Assembly: GCA_026400435.1 (NCBI GenBank)
Contig: JAPLOZ010000085.1
Span: forward strand, 62,001-126,000
From: Hyphomicrobiales bacterium
GTDB taxonomy: Bacteria > Pseudomonadota > Alphaproteobacteria > Rhizobiales > Rhizobiaceae
Length of the DNA: 64,000 nt
Direction of reading: 5' to 3'
Shown: piece by piece, positions 37,412-45,370 of the stretch
How positions within the stretch are numbered: position 1 is the first letter of the stretch
How the letters are laid out: each line of letters opens with the position of its first letter
Notes under the pieces: model-generated
Databases searched by the model: none
What the model was told of the DNA's origin: nothing
Seen by the model: the letters and a program-made list of their open reading frames with translations, nothing else
Position numbers and translations under genes: made by a program

Positions 37412-37678
37412 ATGCGCCAAATCGACAGGCGCGGGCTCTCTTCAGGGCAAGTCGGGTACTACTACCGGGCTTTGGACAAACGCCGTCACGGCAGCCAGCT
37501 TCTGCTGTTTGGTCAAGACTGGTCTCGAATATGCGCGCTTCATCACAGCCTCCTCGGATCGGCATATGGAGTGCCCCAACCGATCGGACCTGTCAACTTG
37601 CGCGGGAACCCGGCAATCGACGCGGACGCCCGTTTATCGTTCGCCGCGGTCGGGGAATTTGCTAAGCAGCCTGTATGA
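37412..37678 (+). CDS. Small orphan protein in the Mur ligase-GT8 operon
   Basis: Protein of 88 aa from ATG 37412, 8 bases after the Mur-ligase stop (GTG 37400 would overlap that stop). It ends in ATGA overlap with the GT8 start (TGA 37676-37678, ATG 37675), which supports real translation. The sequence MRQIDRRGLSSGQVGYYYRA then LDKRRHGSQLLLFGQDWSRI is basic and aromatic with no signal peptide or membrane helix. No family recognised. Role probably tied to the flanking ligase and glycosyltransferase (inference). Confidence 0.55.
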   Translation: MRQIDRRGLSSGQVGYYYRALDKRRHGSQLLLFGQDWSRICALHHSLLGSAYGVPQPIGPVNLRGNPAIDADARLSFAAVGEFAKQPV

Positions 37679-38565
37679 ATCACACATCCGCTCTCGTGCT
37701 CGCCGCAGACGACAGGTATTTTCCCTTCGCCTGCATCGCCGCGAAACAGGCTATCGCGCGCGCCGCCAGGCCGCTCCCGGTTGTCCTCATCCATGACGGC
37801 GTGACGGAACAACGGCTGAAGGAGGGCAAGGCCTATTGCCCGGAACTCATTCTTGCCGACGCCTCGCATCTGCTTGAAGGCAGCAACTTCAGCACCGGCG
37901 CGTGGCAGAGCAGGGCCACCTACATCCGGCTTTTCATCGACCAGATCCCGGAGATCAATCCCTATGATCGGGTTCTGTATGTCGACAGCGATGTCTCGGT
38001 CGTCGCGGATCCATGGAGCCTTCTGTCCGTCGGGCTGACCAGCGCTCCAATCATGGCAGCCTATGACTGGAGGCACCTGGCTGACGTCTCGTTCCGTTCG
38101 CGTCTGTCGCTGCCGCCTGGATCGCCCTACTTCAACGCCGGTGTGTTGCTTTTGGACCTCGGGGCGGTCCGGGCCGCGGGTCAGTTGGAGGTCGCCCGGG
38201 CGTTTGCTTCAAAACATCGCGACCTGTGTGTCGATCACGACCAGGATGCGCTCAACGTGGCTTTCCAGGGTAAGTGGCAGGTGCTCGACTGGCGCTGGAA
38301 CGCGGTATCCCTGAACGGCGATCTTATGAAGAAGCGGCCGTTCATCCGCCACTTCACCGGCAAGAAACCCTGGTTCCCGGACCAGCGCGGCGTCGAACGG
38401 GAATTCATCGACAGCTGGCGCTCCGCCATCGAAGCGTCGCCGTCGCGCCAGGCTGCTGGGACGTTTTGGACAGGTACTCGAGCATATCGGACAGGCTTCG
38501 GCCAATGGTCGGCTAGCCGAGAGCTATCCCGAGATCGCACTCCTGAAGTAGCCGGTAAGGTTTGA
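37675..38565 (+). CDS. Glycosyltransferase family 8
   Basis: Protein of 296 aa. GT8 fold: N-terminal LVLAADDRYFPFACIAAKQA, the DxD metal site RVLYVDSDVSVV (D104, D106), SPYFNAGVLLLDLGAVR, the second conserved HDQDALNVAF and the C-terminal RHFTGKKPW. Retaining galactosyl/glucosyl transferases of this family act on lipopolysaccharide core or glycogenin-like acceptors at the cytoplasmic face. Translationally coupled to the 88-residue gene upstream. Acceptor unknown; envelope polysaccharide is the likely context. Confidence 0.9.
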   Translation: MNHTSALVLAADDRYFPFACIAAKQAIARAARPLPVVLIHDGVTEQRLKEGKAYCPELILADASHLLEGSNFSTGAWQSRATYIRLFIDQIPEINPYDRVLYVDSDVSVVADPWSLLSVGLTSAPIMAAYDWRHLADVSFRSRLSLPPGSPYFNAGVLLLDLGAVRAAGQLEVARAFASKHRDLCVDHDQDALNVAFQGKWQVLDWRWNAVSLNGDLMKKRPFIRHFTGKKPWFPDQRGVEREFIDSWRSAIEASPSRQAAGTFWTGTRAYRTGFGQWSASRELSRDRTPEVAGKV

Positions 38566-38635
38566 TCAACCACTTGGGCACGGGTTACGAAACCCTTCCA
38601 CGCTCCGGCCGTTGACCTCGTCATCGGGCTTGGCG

Positions 38636-38890
38636 ATGGAGTACCCCGGTTTGCGGTTCCACTGCGTCGAAGAATTGCCAGGAAGCTGGATGGTCTGGGA
38701 TGACCTTGCCGCAGCGCCTGCAAGCCTCGGGAGTAACCTTCTGAAGGGACGCAGCGAAGGCCGCGCAAGGGCGGCATGCGAAATTCTCGAGCGTATTTAT
38801 CGCAGTCGGCTCGACGGTCTGGCCCGAGAAGTCGCGCTCGCATCGCCCTCAGAAGACGACCATTCAACGCATGGCAATAGTAAGGGCTAG
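38636..38890 (+). CDS. Hypothetical small protein
   Basis: Possible 84-aa protein from ATG 38636. It reads MEYPGLRFHCVEELPGSWMV then WDDLAAAPASLGSNLLKGRS and EGRARAACEILERIYRSRLD, a plausible soluble alpha/beta composition with a helical C-terminal part. Weak or no ribosome binding site; the 3' end overlaps the convergent hydrolase stop by 4 bases. No family recognised; it could be a spurious frame. Confidence 0.35.
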   Translation: MEYPGLRFHCVEELPGSWMVWDDLAAAPASLGSNLLKGRSEGRARAACEILERIYRSRLDGLAREVALASPSEDDHSTHGNSKG

Positions 38891-39852
38891 CGAAACCGCT
38901 CGGCGCGCTCGGCGGTTCGCTTGATCATTGCGATCACCCGCTCCTTGGCCATGAACTGCAGCATGTGCCCCTGCCCATCGATCAGTTCGAAGTCGAGGTC
39001 GGCGATCTTTTCGCGCATCGGCAGTCCGTGCCTGCGGGGGTCGAGTACGCGGTCGGCCGAACCGAACATCATCGCAGCCGGCATGACCATCTCGCCGTAG
39101 CGCTTTTCGATCGCGCCGAGATCTTCCTCGATCGCCACGACGTCGCTGGCCGTCGCAAAGAAATGGCTTGGCCTCAGTCCCAGCGTGCCGCCGCCGGCTA
39201 TGATATAGTCTTCCGGCCATTTCTGGGGGCCGAAAACGAAATCGAGCGTTTGCGGCGCACATTTGAGCGCGGTCGGAATGGCCGTCGTATGCGAGATCAG
39301 CCACCGCTTGAGCCTCGACTTGATGTAGAGGCCCTTGAACTCCGCCCGTATCTCGGACTCCATATGCGTCAAGGGAGCGAGCGCCAGGACGCCAGAGATA
39401 GAATCAGGGTGGTTCAACGCCACGGTCAGCGCGACCGCTCCGCCGAGCGAATGGCCCACGAGGAGCGGCCGTTCCAGCCCGAGATGCTTGATGAAGTCGG
39501 CGACGATGCCGGCCTGCACGGGCAGCCTTGCGGTGGCGCCGGGGGCGCGAACCGAGTAGCCGGACCCCGGCCGGTCGAGCGCGATCAGCCGATGGTCGGG
39601 CAACAGCGGAAAGGTTGGGTGGAGAAAGTGGTGCAGCTGGCCGCCAAGCCCGTGCACGAAGACGATCGGCCTGCCCTCGCCCCTGTCGACGTAGTGGATG
39701 CGGTTGCCGCCGATCTCAACGAACCTGCCTGCCGGCGGCACCAGTCGTTCGGCGCGCGCTGCGATCCGTCGCGTCGCCAGAACGTAGTAGCCGACCACCA
39801 GAAAGGCGCCAAGAAAGACGATGCTGAATGTCCAGCCGACGACGGATGCCAT
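38887..39852 (-). CDS. Membrane-anchored alpha/beta hydrolase
   Basis: Protein of 321 aa. An N-terminal membrane anchor (residues about 5-26, VGWTFSIVFLGAFLVVGYYV) precedes a full hydrolase domain: IVFVHGLGGQLHHFLHPTFP, nucleophile VGHSLGGAVALTVALNHPDS, acidic region SADRVLDPRRHG and His in DGQGHMLQFM. It is anchored in the inner membrane; the active domain's side is not clear from positive-inside reading (ATRRIAARAER follows the helix, suggesting cytoplasm). Esterase or lipase-type function; substrate unknown. WrbA-like gene is 118 bp upstream with a terminator between. Confidence 0.87.
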   Translation of the reverse strand: MASVVGWTFSIVFLGAFLVVGYYVLATRRIAARAERLVPPAGRFVEIGGNRIHYVDRGEGRPIVFVHGLGGQLHHFLHPTFPLLPDHRLIALDRPGSGYSVRAPGATARLPVQAGIVADFIKHLGLERPLLVGHSLGGAVALTVALNHPDSISGVLALAPLTHMESEIRAEFKGLYIKSRLKRWLISHTTAIPTALKCAPQTLDFVFGPQKWPEDYIIAGGGTLGLRPSHFFATASDVVAIEEDLGAIEKRYGEMVMPAAMMFGSADRVLDPRRHGLPMREKIADLDFELIDGQGHMLQFMAKERVIAMIKRTAERAERFR

Positions 39853-39921
39853 GATGCCCCGGAAACAGTTTCAACGTCAGACTAGCGCGTTCAAATTGCT
39901 GGGCAAGACTTCGTCGCTAGC

Positions 39922-39950
39922 AAAAAAAGGGCGGCGTGTTTCAGCCGCCC
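39922..39950 (-). terminator. Terminator of wrbA
   Basis: GGGCGGC and GCCGCCC pair around an 8-base loop; on the minus strand the stem is followed by a run of seven T (plus-strand A 39922-39928). It is 20 bp past the wrbA stop. Confidence 0.92.
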
Positions 39951-39969
39951 TTCATCGCAGAGCAGGCTA

Positions 39970-40569
39970 TCAGCCGTGCAGCTTGTTGGTGATCTCCGCG
40001 AGACGCTTGCCCTGGAACTTCGCGCCTTCGAGTTCCTGCGCCGACGGCTGCCGCGAGCCGTCCGAATCCGAGAGCGTGGTCATGCCATAGGGCGAACCGC
40101 CGCGCACGACGTCGACGCCGGACTGGCCGGGATACGCATAGGAAAGCGGCACGATGATCAGGCCGTGATGCTGGAGGGAAGCCTGCGTGGTGAGGATGGC
40201 GAGTTCCTGGCCGCCGTGCTGCGTGGCGGTAGAGGACATGACAGTCGCGACCTTGTTGATCAGGGCACCCTTGGCCCAGAGCGGCCCGGTCTTGTCAAAG
40301 AAGTTCTTCAACTGCGCAGCCATCAGGCCAAAACGCGTCGAGATGCCGAAGATGAAGCCGTCGTACTGGTCGAGTTCCAGCGGATCGGCAATCGGTGCGT
40401 CCTGGTCCAGCTTGTAGTATGCGGCCTTCGCGACGTCCTCGGGCACCAGTTCCTTGACCCGCTTGATCGTCACTTCTGCGCCGGTCTCCCTGGCGCCCTC
40501 CGCGGCGGCCTTGGCCATCTGTTCCATATGCCCCCAGCTGGAATAGTAGAGTACGAGAATCTTGGCCAT
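39970..40569 (-). CDS. wrbA: NAD(P)H:quinone oxidoreductase, WrbA type
   Basis: Protein of 199 aa from ATG 40569 ([20 protein letters not shown]), the usual WrbA start. FMN phosphate loop YYSSWGHME, then [32 protein letters not shown] and [17 protein letters not shown] are diagnostic. The tetrameric flavoprotein reduces quinones by two electrons, protecting against redox cycling. It has its own terminator. Upstream 14 codons in the longer frame are not supported. Confidence 0.95.
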   Translation of the reverse strand: MAKILVLYYSSWGHMEQMAKAAAEGARETGAEVTIKRVKELVPEDVAKAAYYKLDQDAPIADPLELDQYDGFIFGISTRFGLMAAQLKNFFDKTGPLWAKGALINKVATVMSSTATQHGGQELAILTTQASLQHHGLIIVPLSYAYPGQSGVDVVRGGSPYGMTTLSDSDGSRQPSAQELEGAKFQGKRLAEITNKLHG

Positions 40570-40752
40570 TGCGTCTCTCCTTGGCTTCAACAAGTGCAGG
40601 GCGCGCGTCATGGCGCCGATCCGACTTCAGATAGCGGCTGCAGCGTTGCATGGAAACCGCCGGTATGCCGACAGATCGTTCACAGTTTCGCGTGACGTTG
40701 CGGCCATGCGCCCGTCGCGCTATCTGACAGCCGCATCCTGGAGGTCGCCGCC

Positions 40753-41493
40753 ATGCCCAACGTCGTCACTGCAGCAATGATCGTGATCGGCGATGAAATC
40801 CTGTCCGGCCGCACCAAGGACAAGAACATCGGACACCTTGCCGACATCATGACCGCCATCGGCATCGACCTCAAGGAAGTGCGTGTCGTGGCCGACGAGG
40901 AAGACGAGATCGCCGCAACTGTAAATGCGCTGCGCAACCGCTACGACTACGTCTTCACCACCGGCGGGATTGGCCCCACGCACGATGACATCACCGCGGA
41001 TTCGGTCGCCAAGGCGTTCGGCGTGCCTTGCGACTACGACGAAAAGGCGATGGCCCTCTTGGCCAACAGCTATGATGCGCGTGGAATAGAGTTCAACGAC
41101 GCGCGCAAGCGGATGGCCCGCATGCCGGTCGGAGCAGCCCACATCGACAACCCCGTTTCGGTCGCACCGGGCTTTCGTATCGGCAACGTTCACGTCATGG
41201 CCGGAGTGCCGTCCATATTTCAGGCCATGCTCGACAATGTCGTTCCGACGCTCAGGACAGGCGCCAAGCTGCTGTCCGCCACGGTCCCCTGCCCGCATGG
41301 CGAAGGCATCATCGGCGGACCGCTGGCGGAAATTCAGAAGGCCCATCCCGAGACGATCATCGGTTCCTACCCAAAATATCTCGACGGCACTTTCCGCACC
41401 GACCTCGTGGTTCGGGCCCGCTCGCGGGAAGCGCTCGATGCCGCGAGACAGGCCATCGAGGCCATGGTTGCGGGGCTTGCCGAGGCGCAATAA
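40753..41493 (+). CDS. Molybdopterin-binding (MoaB/CinA N-terminal type) protein
   Basis: Protein of 246 aa. The N-terminal 170 residues are the MoCF_biosynth domain with AAMIVIGDEILSGRTKDKN and TTGGIGPTHDDITADSVAKA; the rest (GEGIIGGPLAEIQKAHPETI, IGSYPKYLDGTFRTDLVVRA) matches the COG1058 C-terminal part. It is CinA-like but lacks the nicotinamide-deamidase domain. Family members act as molybdopterin-type or nucleotide-pyrophosphatase (ADP-ribose/NAD recycling) enzymes; the biochemical role is not settled for this short form. Confidence 0.87.
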   Translation: MPNVVTAAMIVIGDEILSGRTKDKNIGHLADIMTAIGIDLKEVRVVADEEDEIAATVNALRNRYDYVFTTGGIGPTHDDITADSVAKAFGVPCDYDEKAMALLANSYDARGIEFNDARKRMARMPVGAAHIDNPVSVAPGFRIGNVHVMAGVPSIFQAMLDNVVPTLRTGAKLLSATVPCPHGEGIIGGPLAEIQKAHPETIIGSYPKYLDGTFRTDLVVRARSREALDAARQAIEAMVAGLAEAQ

Positions 41494-41597
41494 CCTAACC
41501 AGCTGCGTCAATGCGACCTCTGCCGCTTGGCGCAGTTGCAGGGAACCGCTACATCTGGCGCTGAACCGCGCCGTTCGCTGTTCGCCGGGAGAAAGCC

Positions 41598-42422
41598 ATG
41601 CCATTCAAGACCATTCTCGCCATCATCCAGAGTGCTGAGGATGCCCAACGCGTCAGCGATTGCGCAGGCGCATTGGCGTCGCGTTTCGATGCGTATCTGA
41701 TCGGCCTGCATGCCGAGGCGCTGCCGATCCCCTATTCCTCGACCATCGGCTTCCCCGATGCCGAGTTCATCCAGGCCTCGACCGAGGTCAACGAGGAGCG
41801 CTCGCACGCGATCGAGGCGATCTTTCGCCAGCGCACGGCCCGCGCCGGCGTGGCGGCTCAATGGCGCAGCCTGGAAAGCTTTTCCGGCGACAGCGCGCAT
41901 TCGGGAGTAGCCAGCGCGCGCAGTTGCGACCTCGTCGTCGCCGCCCAGGGCGGCGAAGACGGCGCTTCCCCCGATGTCGACGCGCTTCTCTACGAAGCTG
42001 GCCGGCCGGTGCTTGTCACCCCCCGAGAGGGGCCATCGCTCGCGACCTTCCGGAAGGTCATCGTCGCCTGGAACGGCAGCCGCGAGGCGGCGCGCGCGAC
42101 GTTCGACGCGTTGCCGTTCATTCTCGATGCCGAAAGCACCGAGATCCTTGTCATCGATCCGCCCGACAGCCTGGAGAGCTCGGAGCCCGGAGGCGACATA
42201 GCCGCAGCGCTCGAACGCCATGGCGCGACCGTCACTGTCCACAGCGAAGCGTCGGGCGGACTTGCCACCGACGACGTGATCCGCAAGCGCATATCCGATA
42301 CCGGTGCAGACCTTCTCGTTCTCGGCGCATACAGCCATTCCTGGCTGAAGCAGCTTTTGTTCGGGGGCGTGACGCGCACGGTGCTGCACTCGATGCCGGT
42401 GACCGCCTTCCTTTCGCGCTGA
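41598..42422 (+). CDS. Universal stress protein (two UspA domains)
   Basis: Protein of 274 aa, about twice a single UspA domain. Domain 1 starts MPFKTILAIIQSAEDAQRVS and domain 2 at FRKVIVAWNGSREAARATFD; the ATP-binding-type signature LGAYSHSWLKQLLFGGVTRT is in domain 2 only. GGAG lies 8 bases before the ATG. Cytoplasmic stress-induced protein; exact role unknown. Transcribed with or just after the MoaB-type gene (104-bp gap). Confidence 0.9.
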   Translation: MPFKTILAIIQSAEDAQRVSDCAGALASRFDAYLIGLHAEALPIPYSSTIGFPDAEFIQASTEVNEERSHAIEAIFRQRTARAGVAAQWRSLESFSGDSAHSGVASARSCDLVVAAQGGEDGASPDVDALLYEAGRPVLVTPREGPSLATFRKVIVAWNGSREAARATFDALPFILDAESTEILVIDPPDSLESSEPGGDIAAALERHGATVTVHSEASGGLATDDVIRKRISDTGADLLVLGAYSHSWLKQLLFGGVTRTVLHSMPVTAFLSR

Positions 42423-42531
42423 ACCGCGCCGGTTGCCAGTCTGCATCGGTGCTGCGGGCGCCAAGGACTTGCCAAGCAATATGAGCACCAGCTAATTGCG
42501 GGTGCATTCCGTACCATTTGGAGTGCAGCCA

Positions 42532-43029
42532 ATGTCGCTTCCCGAAAAAGCTTTCCCCGTCTCCTGGGATCAGTTTCACCGCGATGCGCGCGCGCTCGCT
42601 TGGCGGCTCGCGGGCGTCAACGGAGGATGGAAGGCAATTGTCTGCATCACCCGCGGCGGACTGGTCCCCGCCGCGATCATCTCGCGCGAACTTGGCATCC
42701 GCGTGATCGAGACTGTGTGCGTGGCGTCGTACCACGACTATGCCTCCCAGGGGCAACTCGCCGTCCTCAAGGAAGTCACACCGTCGCTTCTGGCGGATGA
42801 CGGGGCGGGCGTGCTCATCGTCGACGACCTGACGGACACCGGCAAGACAGCCGGCGTCGTCCGCGCGATGCTGCCGAAAGCACATTTCGCGACCGTCTAT
42901 GCAAAGCCCAAGGGCCGCCCCCTTGTCGACACCTTCGTCACCGAGGTCAGTCAGGACACGTGGATCTATTTTCCTTGGGACATGGGCTTCACCTACCAGA
43001 AGCCGATCGCCGACGACCACGCCGGCTGA
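42532..43029 (+). CDS. gpt: Xanthine phosphoribosyltransferase
   Basis: Protein of 165 aa from ATG 42532, preceded by GGAG 11 bases upstream. The PRPP-binding motif is [14 protein letters not shown]-terminal [20 protein letters not shown] is the pyrophosphate loop region. C-terminal [15 protein letters not shown] matches XGPRT. The enzyme converts xanthine and guanine plus PRPP to nucleotides for purine salvage. Frame upstream to 42496 is not supported. It complements adenine deaminase at 31635. Confidence 0.93.
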   Translation: MSLPEKAFPVSWDQFHRDARALAWRLAGVNGGWKAIVCITRGGLVPAAIISRELGIRVIETVCVASYHDYASQGQLAVLKEVTPSLLADDGAGVLIVDDLTDTGKTAGVVRAMLPKAHFATVYAKPKGRPLVDTFVTEVSQDTWIYFPWDMGFTYQKPIADDHAG

Positions 43030-43137
43030 GCCCACACTTTCCTGCGCTTTCATAGGCAGGTGTCACACTTCAGCGGACGAATCGTGCTCAATTCTGGGCT
43101 TGATACGAGGCTGGAGCGAAGCTGTGGCGTTGAGTGC

Positions 43138-43158
43138 AAAAATACAATTTGTACTTTT
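43138..43158 (+). promoter_or_regulatory. AT-rich palindrome upstream of Nudix gene
   Basis: A 21-bp palindrome centred on 43148: core TACAATTTGTA flanked by A and T runs, one mismatched pair out of ten. It lies about 75 bp before ATG 43234 in an otherwise GC-rich area. Could be an operator or an AT-rich promoter element; binding factor unknown. Confidence 0.35.
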
Positions 43159-43233
43159 GTTCTCGACAATTAGCCTTAAGATTACTAACGCGGCAAACGA
43201 ATCGGAGCAAAGGGCCTTCGCCCGTCGGTGCAT

Positions 43234-43719
43234 ATGAATACCTTGACGACCAACCATCTTATGGAACGGGTGCGCCGGCTTTTCGGCAAGGCGCCGTGCC
43301 GACTTCAAGTTGCGGCATTGCCCTGGCGCATGACCGAATCCGGCGTCGAGATCATGCTGATCACGAGCCGCGCAAGCGGTCGCTGGGTTCTGCCCAAGGG
43401 CTGGCCGGAAGGAACCGAACAGTTGCACGATGCCGCGGCGCGCGAGGCCGGTGAGGAAGCCGGCATTTCTGGTGCCATCGCCACGCGTCAGGCAGGACGC
43501 TACTTCTACGTCAAGGGGTTGTCTTCCGGCGAGCAGATCGCGTGCGAGGTCCTCGTCTATCCGCTCGAGGTCGACGGCGTCGCCGAAAAGTGGAAGGAAC
43601 GCCGGCAGCGCAAGCGCAAGTGGGTGGCCGTCGCCGAGGCGACGCGCATGCTGAGCGAACCCGACCTCTGCAAAGTGGTTGCCGCCTTCGGCGCCAACCC
43701 GCGCAGGTTCGCGGCCTAG
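43234..43719 (+). CDS. Nudix hydrolase
   Basis: Protein of 161 aa from ATG 43234 (GTG 43228 possible). The Nudix box is complete: G-x5-E-x7-REAGEEAGI in GWPEGTEQLHDAAAREAG and the next residues. The flanks, RWVLPKGWPEGTEQ and RYFYVKGLSSGEQI, place it near the DIPP/diadenosine or inositol-polyphosphate phosphohydrolase group. Mg-dependent hydrolysis of a nucleoside-diphosphate derivative is expected; substrate not deduced. It converges on the flavin reductase gene. Confidence 0.9.
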   Translation: MNTLTTNHLMERVRRLFGKAPCRLQVAALPWRMTESGVEIMLITSRASGRWVLPKGWPEGTEQLHDAAAREAGEEAGISGAIATRQAGRYFYVKGLSSGEQIACEVLVYPLEVDGVAEKWKERRQRKRKWVAVAEATRMLSEPDLCKVVAAFGANPRRFAA

Positions 43720-43728
43720 GCCGGCGCC

Positions 43729-44451
43729 TCAGACACCATACCGTTCGGTCGCAATCATCGTCGGCTCCACGCCGGCGTCGATCGCGTGCTGTGTGGCGTT
43801 CTCCACGAACGGATTGGAACCACAGACATAGACCCGGCGGGGCTTGGCTGGCAGCCGGCCGAGCGCATTGGCGATCGTCGCAGCACCGATGCGGCCCGTG
43901 AGCACCCCTTCGGGCGGCGCGGCATCGCGCGTCAGCGTCGATACGAGTTCGAAGCCGTCCCGCTTTTCGGCCAGCGCCATCAATTCTTCGCGGAAAAGCA
44001 GATCGCCGGATGTGCGCGCCGAAAACAGAAGCACCATCGGCGCCGTCGATGCGACCAGCGCGCGCTGCCGTGCCATCGAGATGAACGGCACAATGCCCGA
44101 ACCTCCCCCGACCAGCAGCACCGGACCAGCATCTTCAGGCGTCCAGACGAAGTGCCCGCCGATCGGTTCCGAAACCTCGATCTCGTCGCCGACCACCACC
44201 ACGTCGTGGAAGAAGGGAGACACCTCGCCGTTTTCCAGCTTCTCGATGGCCAGTTCCAGGTAGTCGCTGCCGGCCGGCGCCGAGGCAATGGAGTAGCTGC
44301 GCTGCGCCCGGTAGCCATCGGGTGCGGTCAACCGCACGCTGACATGTTGGCCCGCAATGAAGGGCGTGAGTTCGGGCAGCCGGAAAATGAAGCTCGACAC
44401 AACAGCCGAGCGCCGCACGATCCCGGTGACGACCGCGGTCTGCCAGCGCAT
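43729..44451 (-). CDS. Ferredoxin/flavodoxin-type NAD(P)H reductase
   Basis: Protein of 240 aa from ATG 44451, four bases after the stop of the molybdenum oxidoreductase gene. FAD-binding RSYSIASAPAGSDYLELAIE, pyridine-nucleotide binding VLLVGGGSGIVPFISMARQR and C-terminal YVCGSNPFVENATQHAIDAG. It has FNR-type FAD and NAD domains but no 2Fe-2S ferredoxin domain. It likely passes electrons from NAD(P)H to, or accepts them from, the upstream Mo enzyme (inference from tight coupling). Confidence 0.88.
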   Translation of the reverse strand: MRWQTAVVTGIVRRSAVVSSFIFRLPELTPFIAGQHVSVRLTAPDGYRAQRSYSIASAPAGSDYLELAIEKLENGEVSPFFHDVVVVGDEIEVSEPIGGHFVWTPEDAGPVLLVGGGSGIVPFISMARQRALVASTAPMVLLFSARTSGDLLFREELMALAEKRDGFELVSTLTRDAAPPEGVLTGRIGAATIANALGRLPAKPRRVYVCGSNPFVENATQHAIDAGVEPTMIATERYGV

Positions 44452-44455
44452 CTGG

Positions 44456-45064
44456 CTAGTCGTTCGTGTAGCGCTGTTCGCGCCACGGGTCGCCATAGCG
44501 GTGGTAGCCGCGCAGTTCCCAGAAGCCGAGCTCGTCCTTCTGGGTGAACTGCAGCCCGTTTATCCACTTGGCCGACTTCCAGAAATAAAGATGCGGCACC
44601 AGCAGTCTGGCAGGCCCGCCATGGTCCGGCGTGATCGGCTTGCCCTCGTAGGCCAGCGCGACCATCGCCCTGCCCCCGACAAGATCCTCGGTCGGCACGT
44701 TGGTGGTGTAACCATCGAAACTGTGCGCGAGGGTAAAGCCGGTTGGCGCTTCGATGCCCGCGTCGGCGAGGATGTCATCCACCAGCACGCCCCGCCAGGC
44801 GGTGTCGAATTTCGACCAGGTCGTCACGCAATGGATGTCGCGCGTCATCTTTGACTGCGGCAGGTCGTTGAACTCCGCCCATGTCCAGCTCTTGACCGGC
44901 CTGATGCCATCCTTGAGCGTAAAGGTCCATTTGTCAGGCTGGATGCGCGGCGTCGGGCCGGCCGACAGGACCGGAAATCCGCTCTCGAGGAACTGCCCCG
45001 GCGGCAGCCGTTCCTGCGTCGCTTCCGATCCGCCTCCCCTTCCGGTGAATCCGCGCGTCGCCAT
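44456..45064 (-). CDS. Molybdopterin-dependent oxidoreductase, sulfite oxidase-like
   Basis: Protein of 202 aa covering the Oxidored_molyb domain: MTRDIHCVTTWSKFDTAWRG supplies the conserved Mo-ligand Cys (about C79), followed by TLAHSFDGYTTNVPTEDLVG, AYEGKPITPDHGGPARLLVP and the C-terminal GFWELRGYHRYGDPW. There is no Tat signal or heme domain, so unlike MsrP/YedY it is cytoplasmic. Substrate unknown. The reductase gene follows with 4 bases between, forming a two-gene unit. Confidence 0.9.
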   Translation of the reverse strand: MATRGFTGRGGGSEATQERLPPGQFLESGFPVLSAGPTPRIQPDKWTFTLKDGIRPVKSWTWAEFNDLPQSKMTRDIHCVTTWSKFDTAWRGVLVDDILADAGIEAPTGFTLAHSFDGYTTNVPTEDLVGGRAMVALAYEGKPITPDHGGPARLLVPHLYFWKSAKWINGLQFTQKDELGFWELRGYHRYGDPWREQRYTND

Positions 45065-45133
45065 CGGGGTTTGTCCTTGTTCTGCTGGTGCTGCGATACC
45101 CGGTGCGAAGGATCACATCCGACCTCGAAGCAA

Positions 45134-45370
45134 TCAAGCCCCGATCGCGACAGACGGAAACTCCGACCTGACTTCCGTCGGCAGCAGGCCCAGGTCGTCG
45201 AGGTCTCGTTCGCTCATCATCGCCAGGGCGGCGCTGCTGCACAACGAAGCCGCAAACACGCAGGCAGCGCTGAGCGATGCCGCAACGAGGTTCAATCGCC
45301 ACGACATGGTATCGCCTTTCGTGGGGGCCACGGTATGGGCATTCCCGGTATCGGGTGGGTTGGCTGTCAT
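45134..45370 (-). CDS. Small DUF1127-like protein with hydrophobic segment
   Basis: Protein of 78 aa from ATG 45370 (GGAG about 9 bases upstream); ATG 45307, after GAAAGG, gives a 57-residue version. The C-terminal part SERDLDDLGLLPTEVRSEFP resembles the DUF1127 helix motif (L-D-D-x-G-L). The preceding segment LVAASLSAACVFAASLCSSA is hydrophobic, unlike typical Arg-rich DUF1127 proteins, and could be a signal peptide or membrane helix. Function unknown; some DUF1127 proteins affect stress and envelope regulation. Confidence 0.6.
   Translation of the reverse strand: MTANPPDTGNAHTVAPTKGDTMSWRLNLVAASLSAACVFAASLCSSAALAMMSERDLDDLGLLPTEVRSEFPSVAIGA

Noticed and set aside
36009-38890. Integrated element using tRNA-Leu as attachment site
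   Set aside because: No integrase and no repeated tRNA 3' end was found downstream in the window, so only the positional hint remains.
41530-41597. EcfG-type promoter (GGAAC...GTT) before the universal stress gene
   Set aside because: GGAAC at 41542 and CGTT at 41572 are 25 bp apart, too far for this promoter class.
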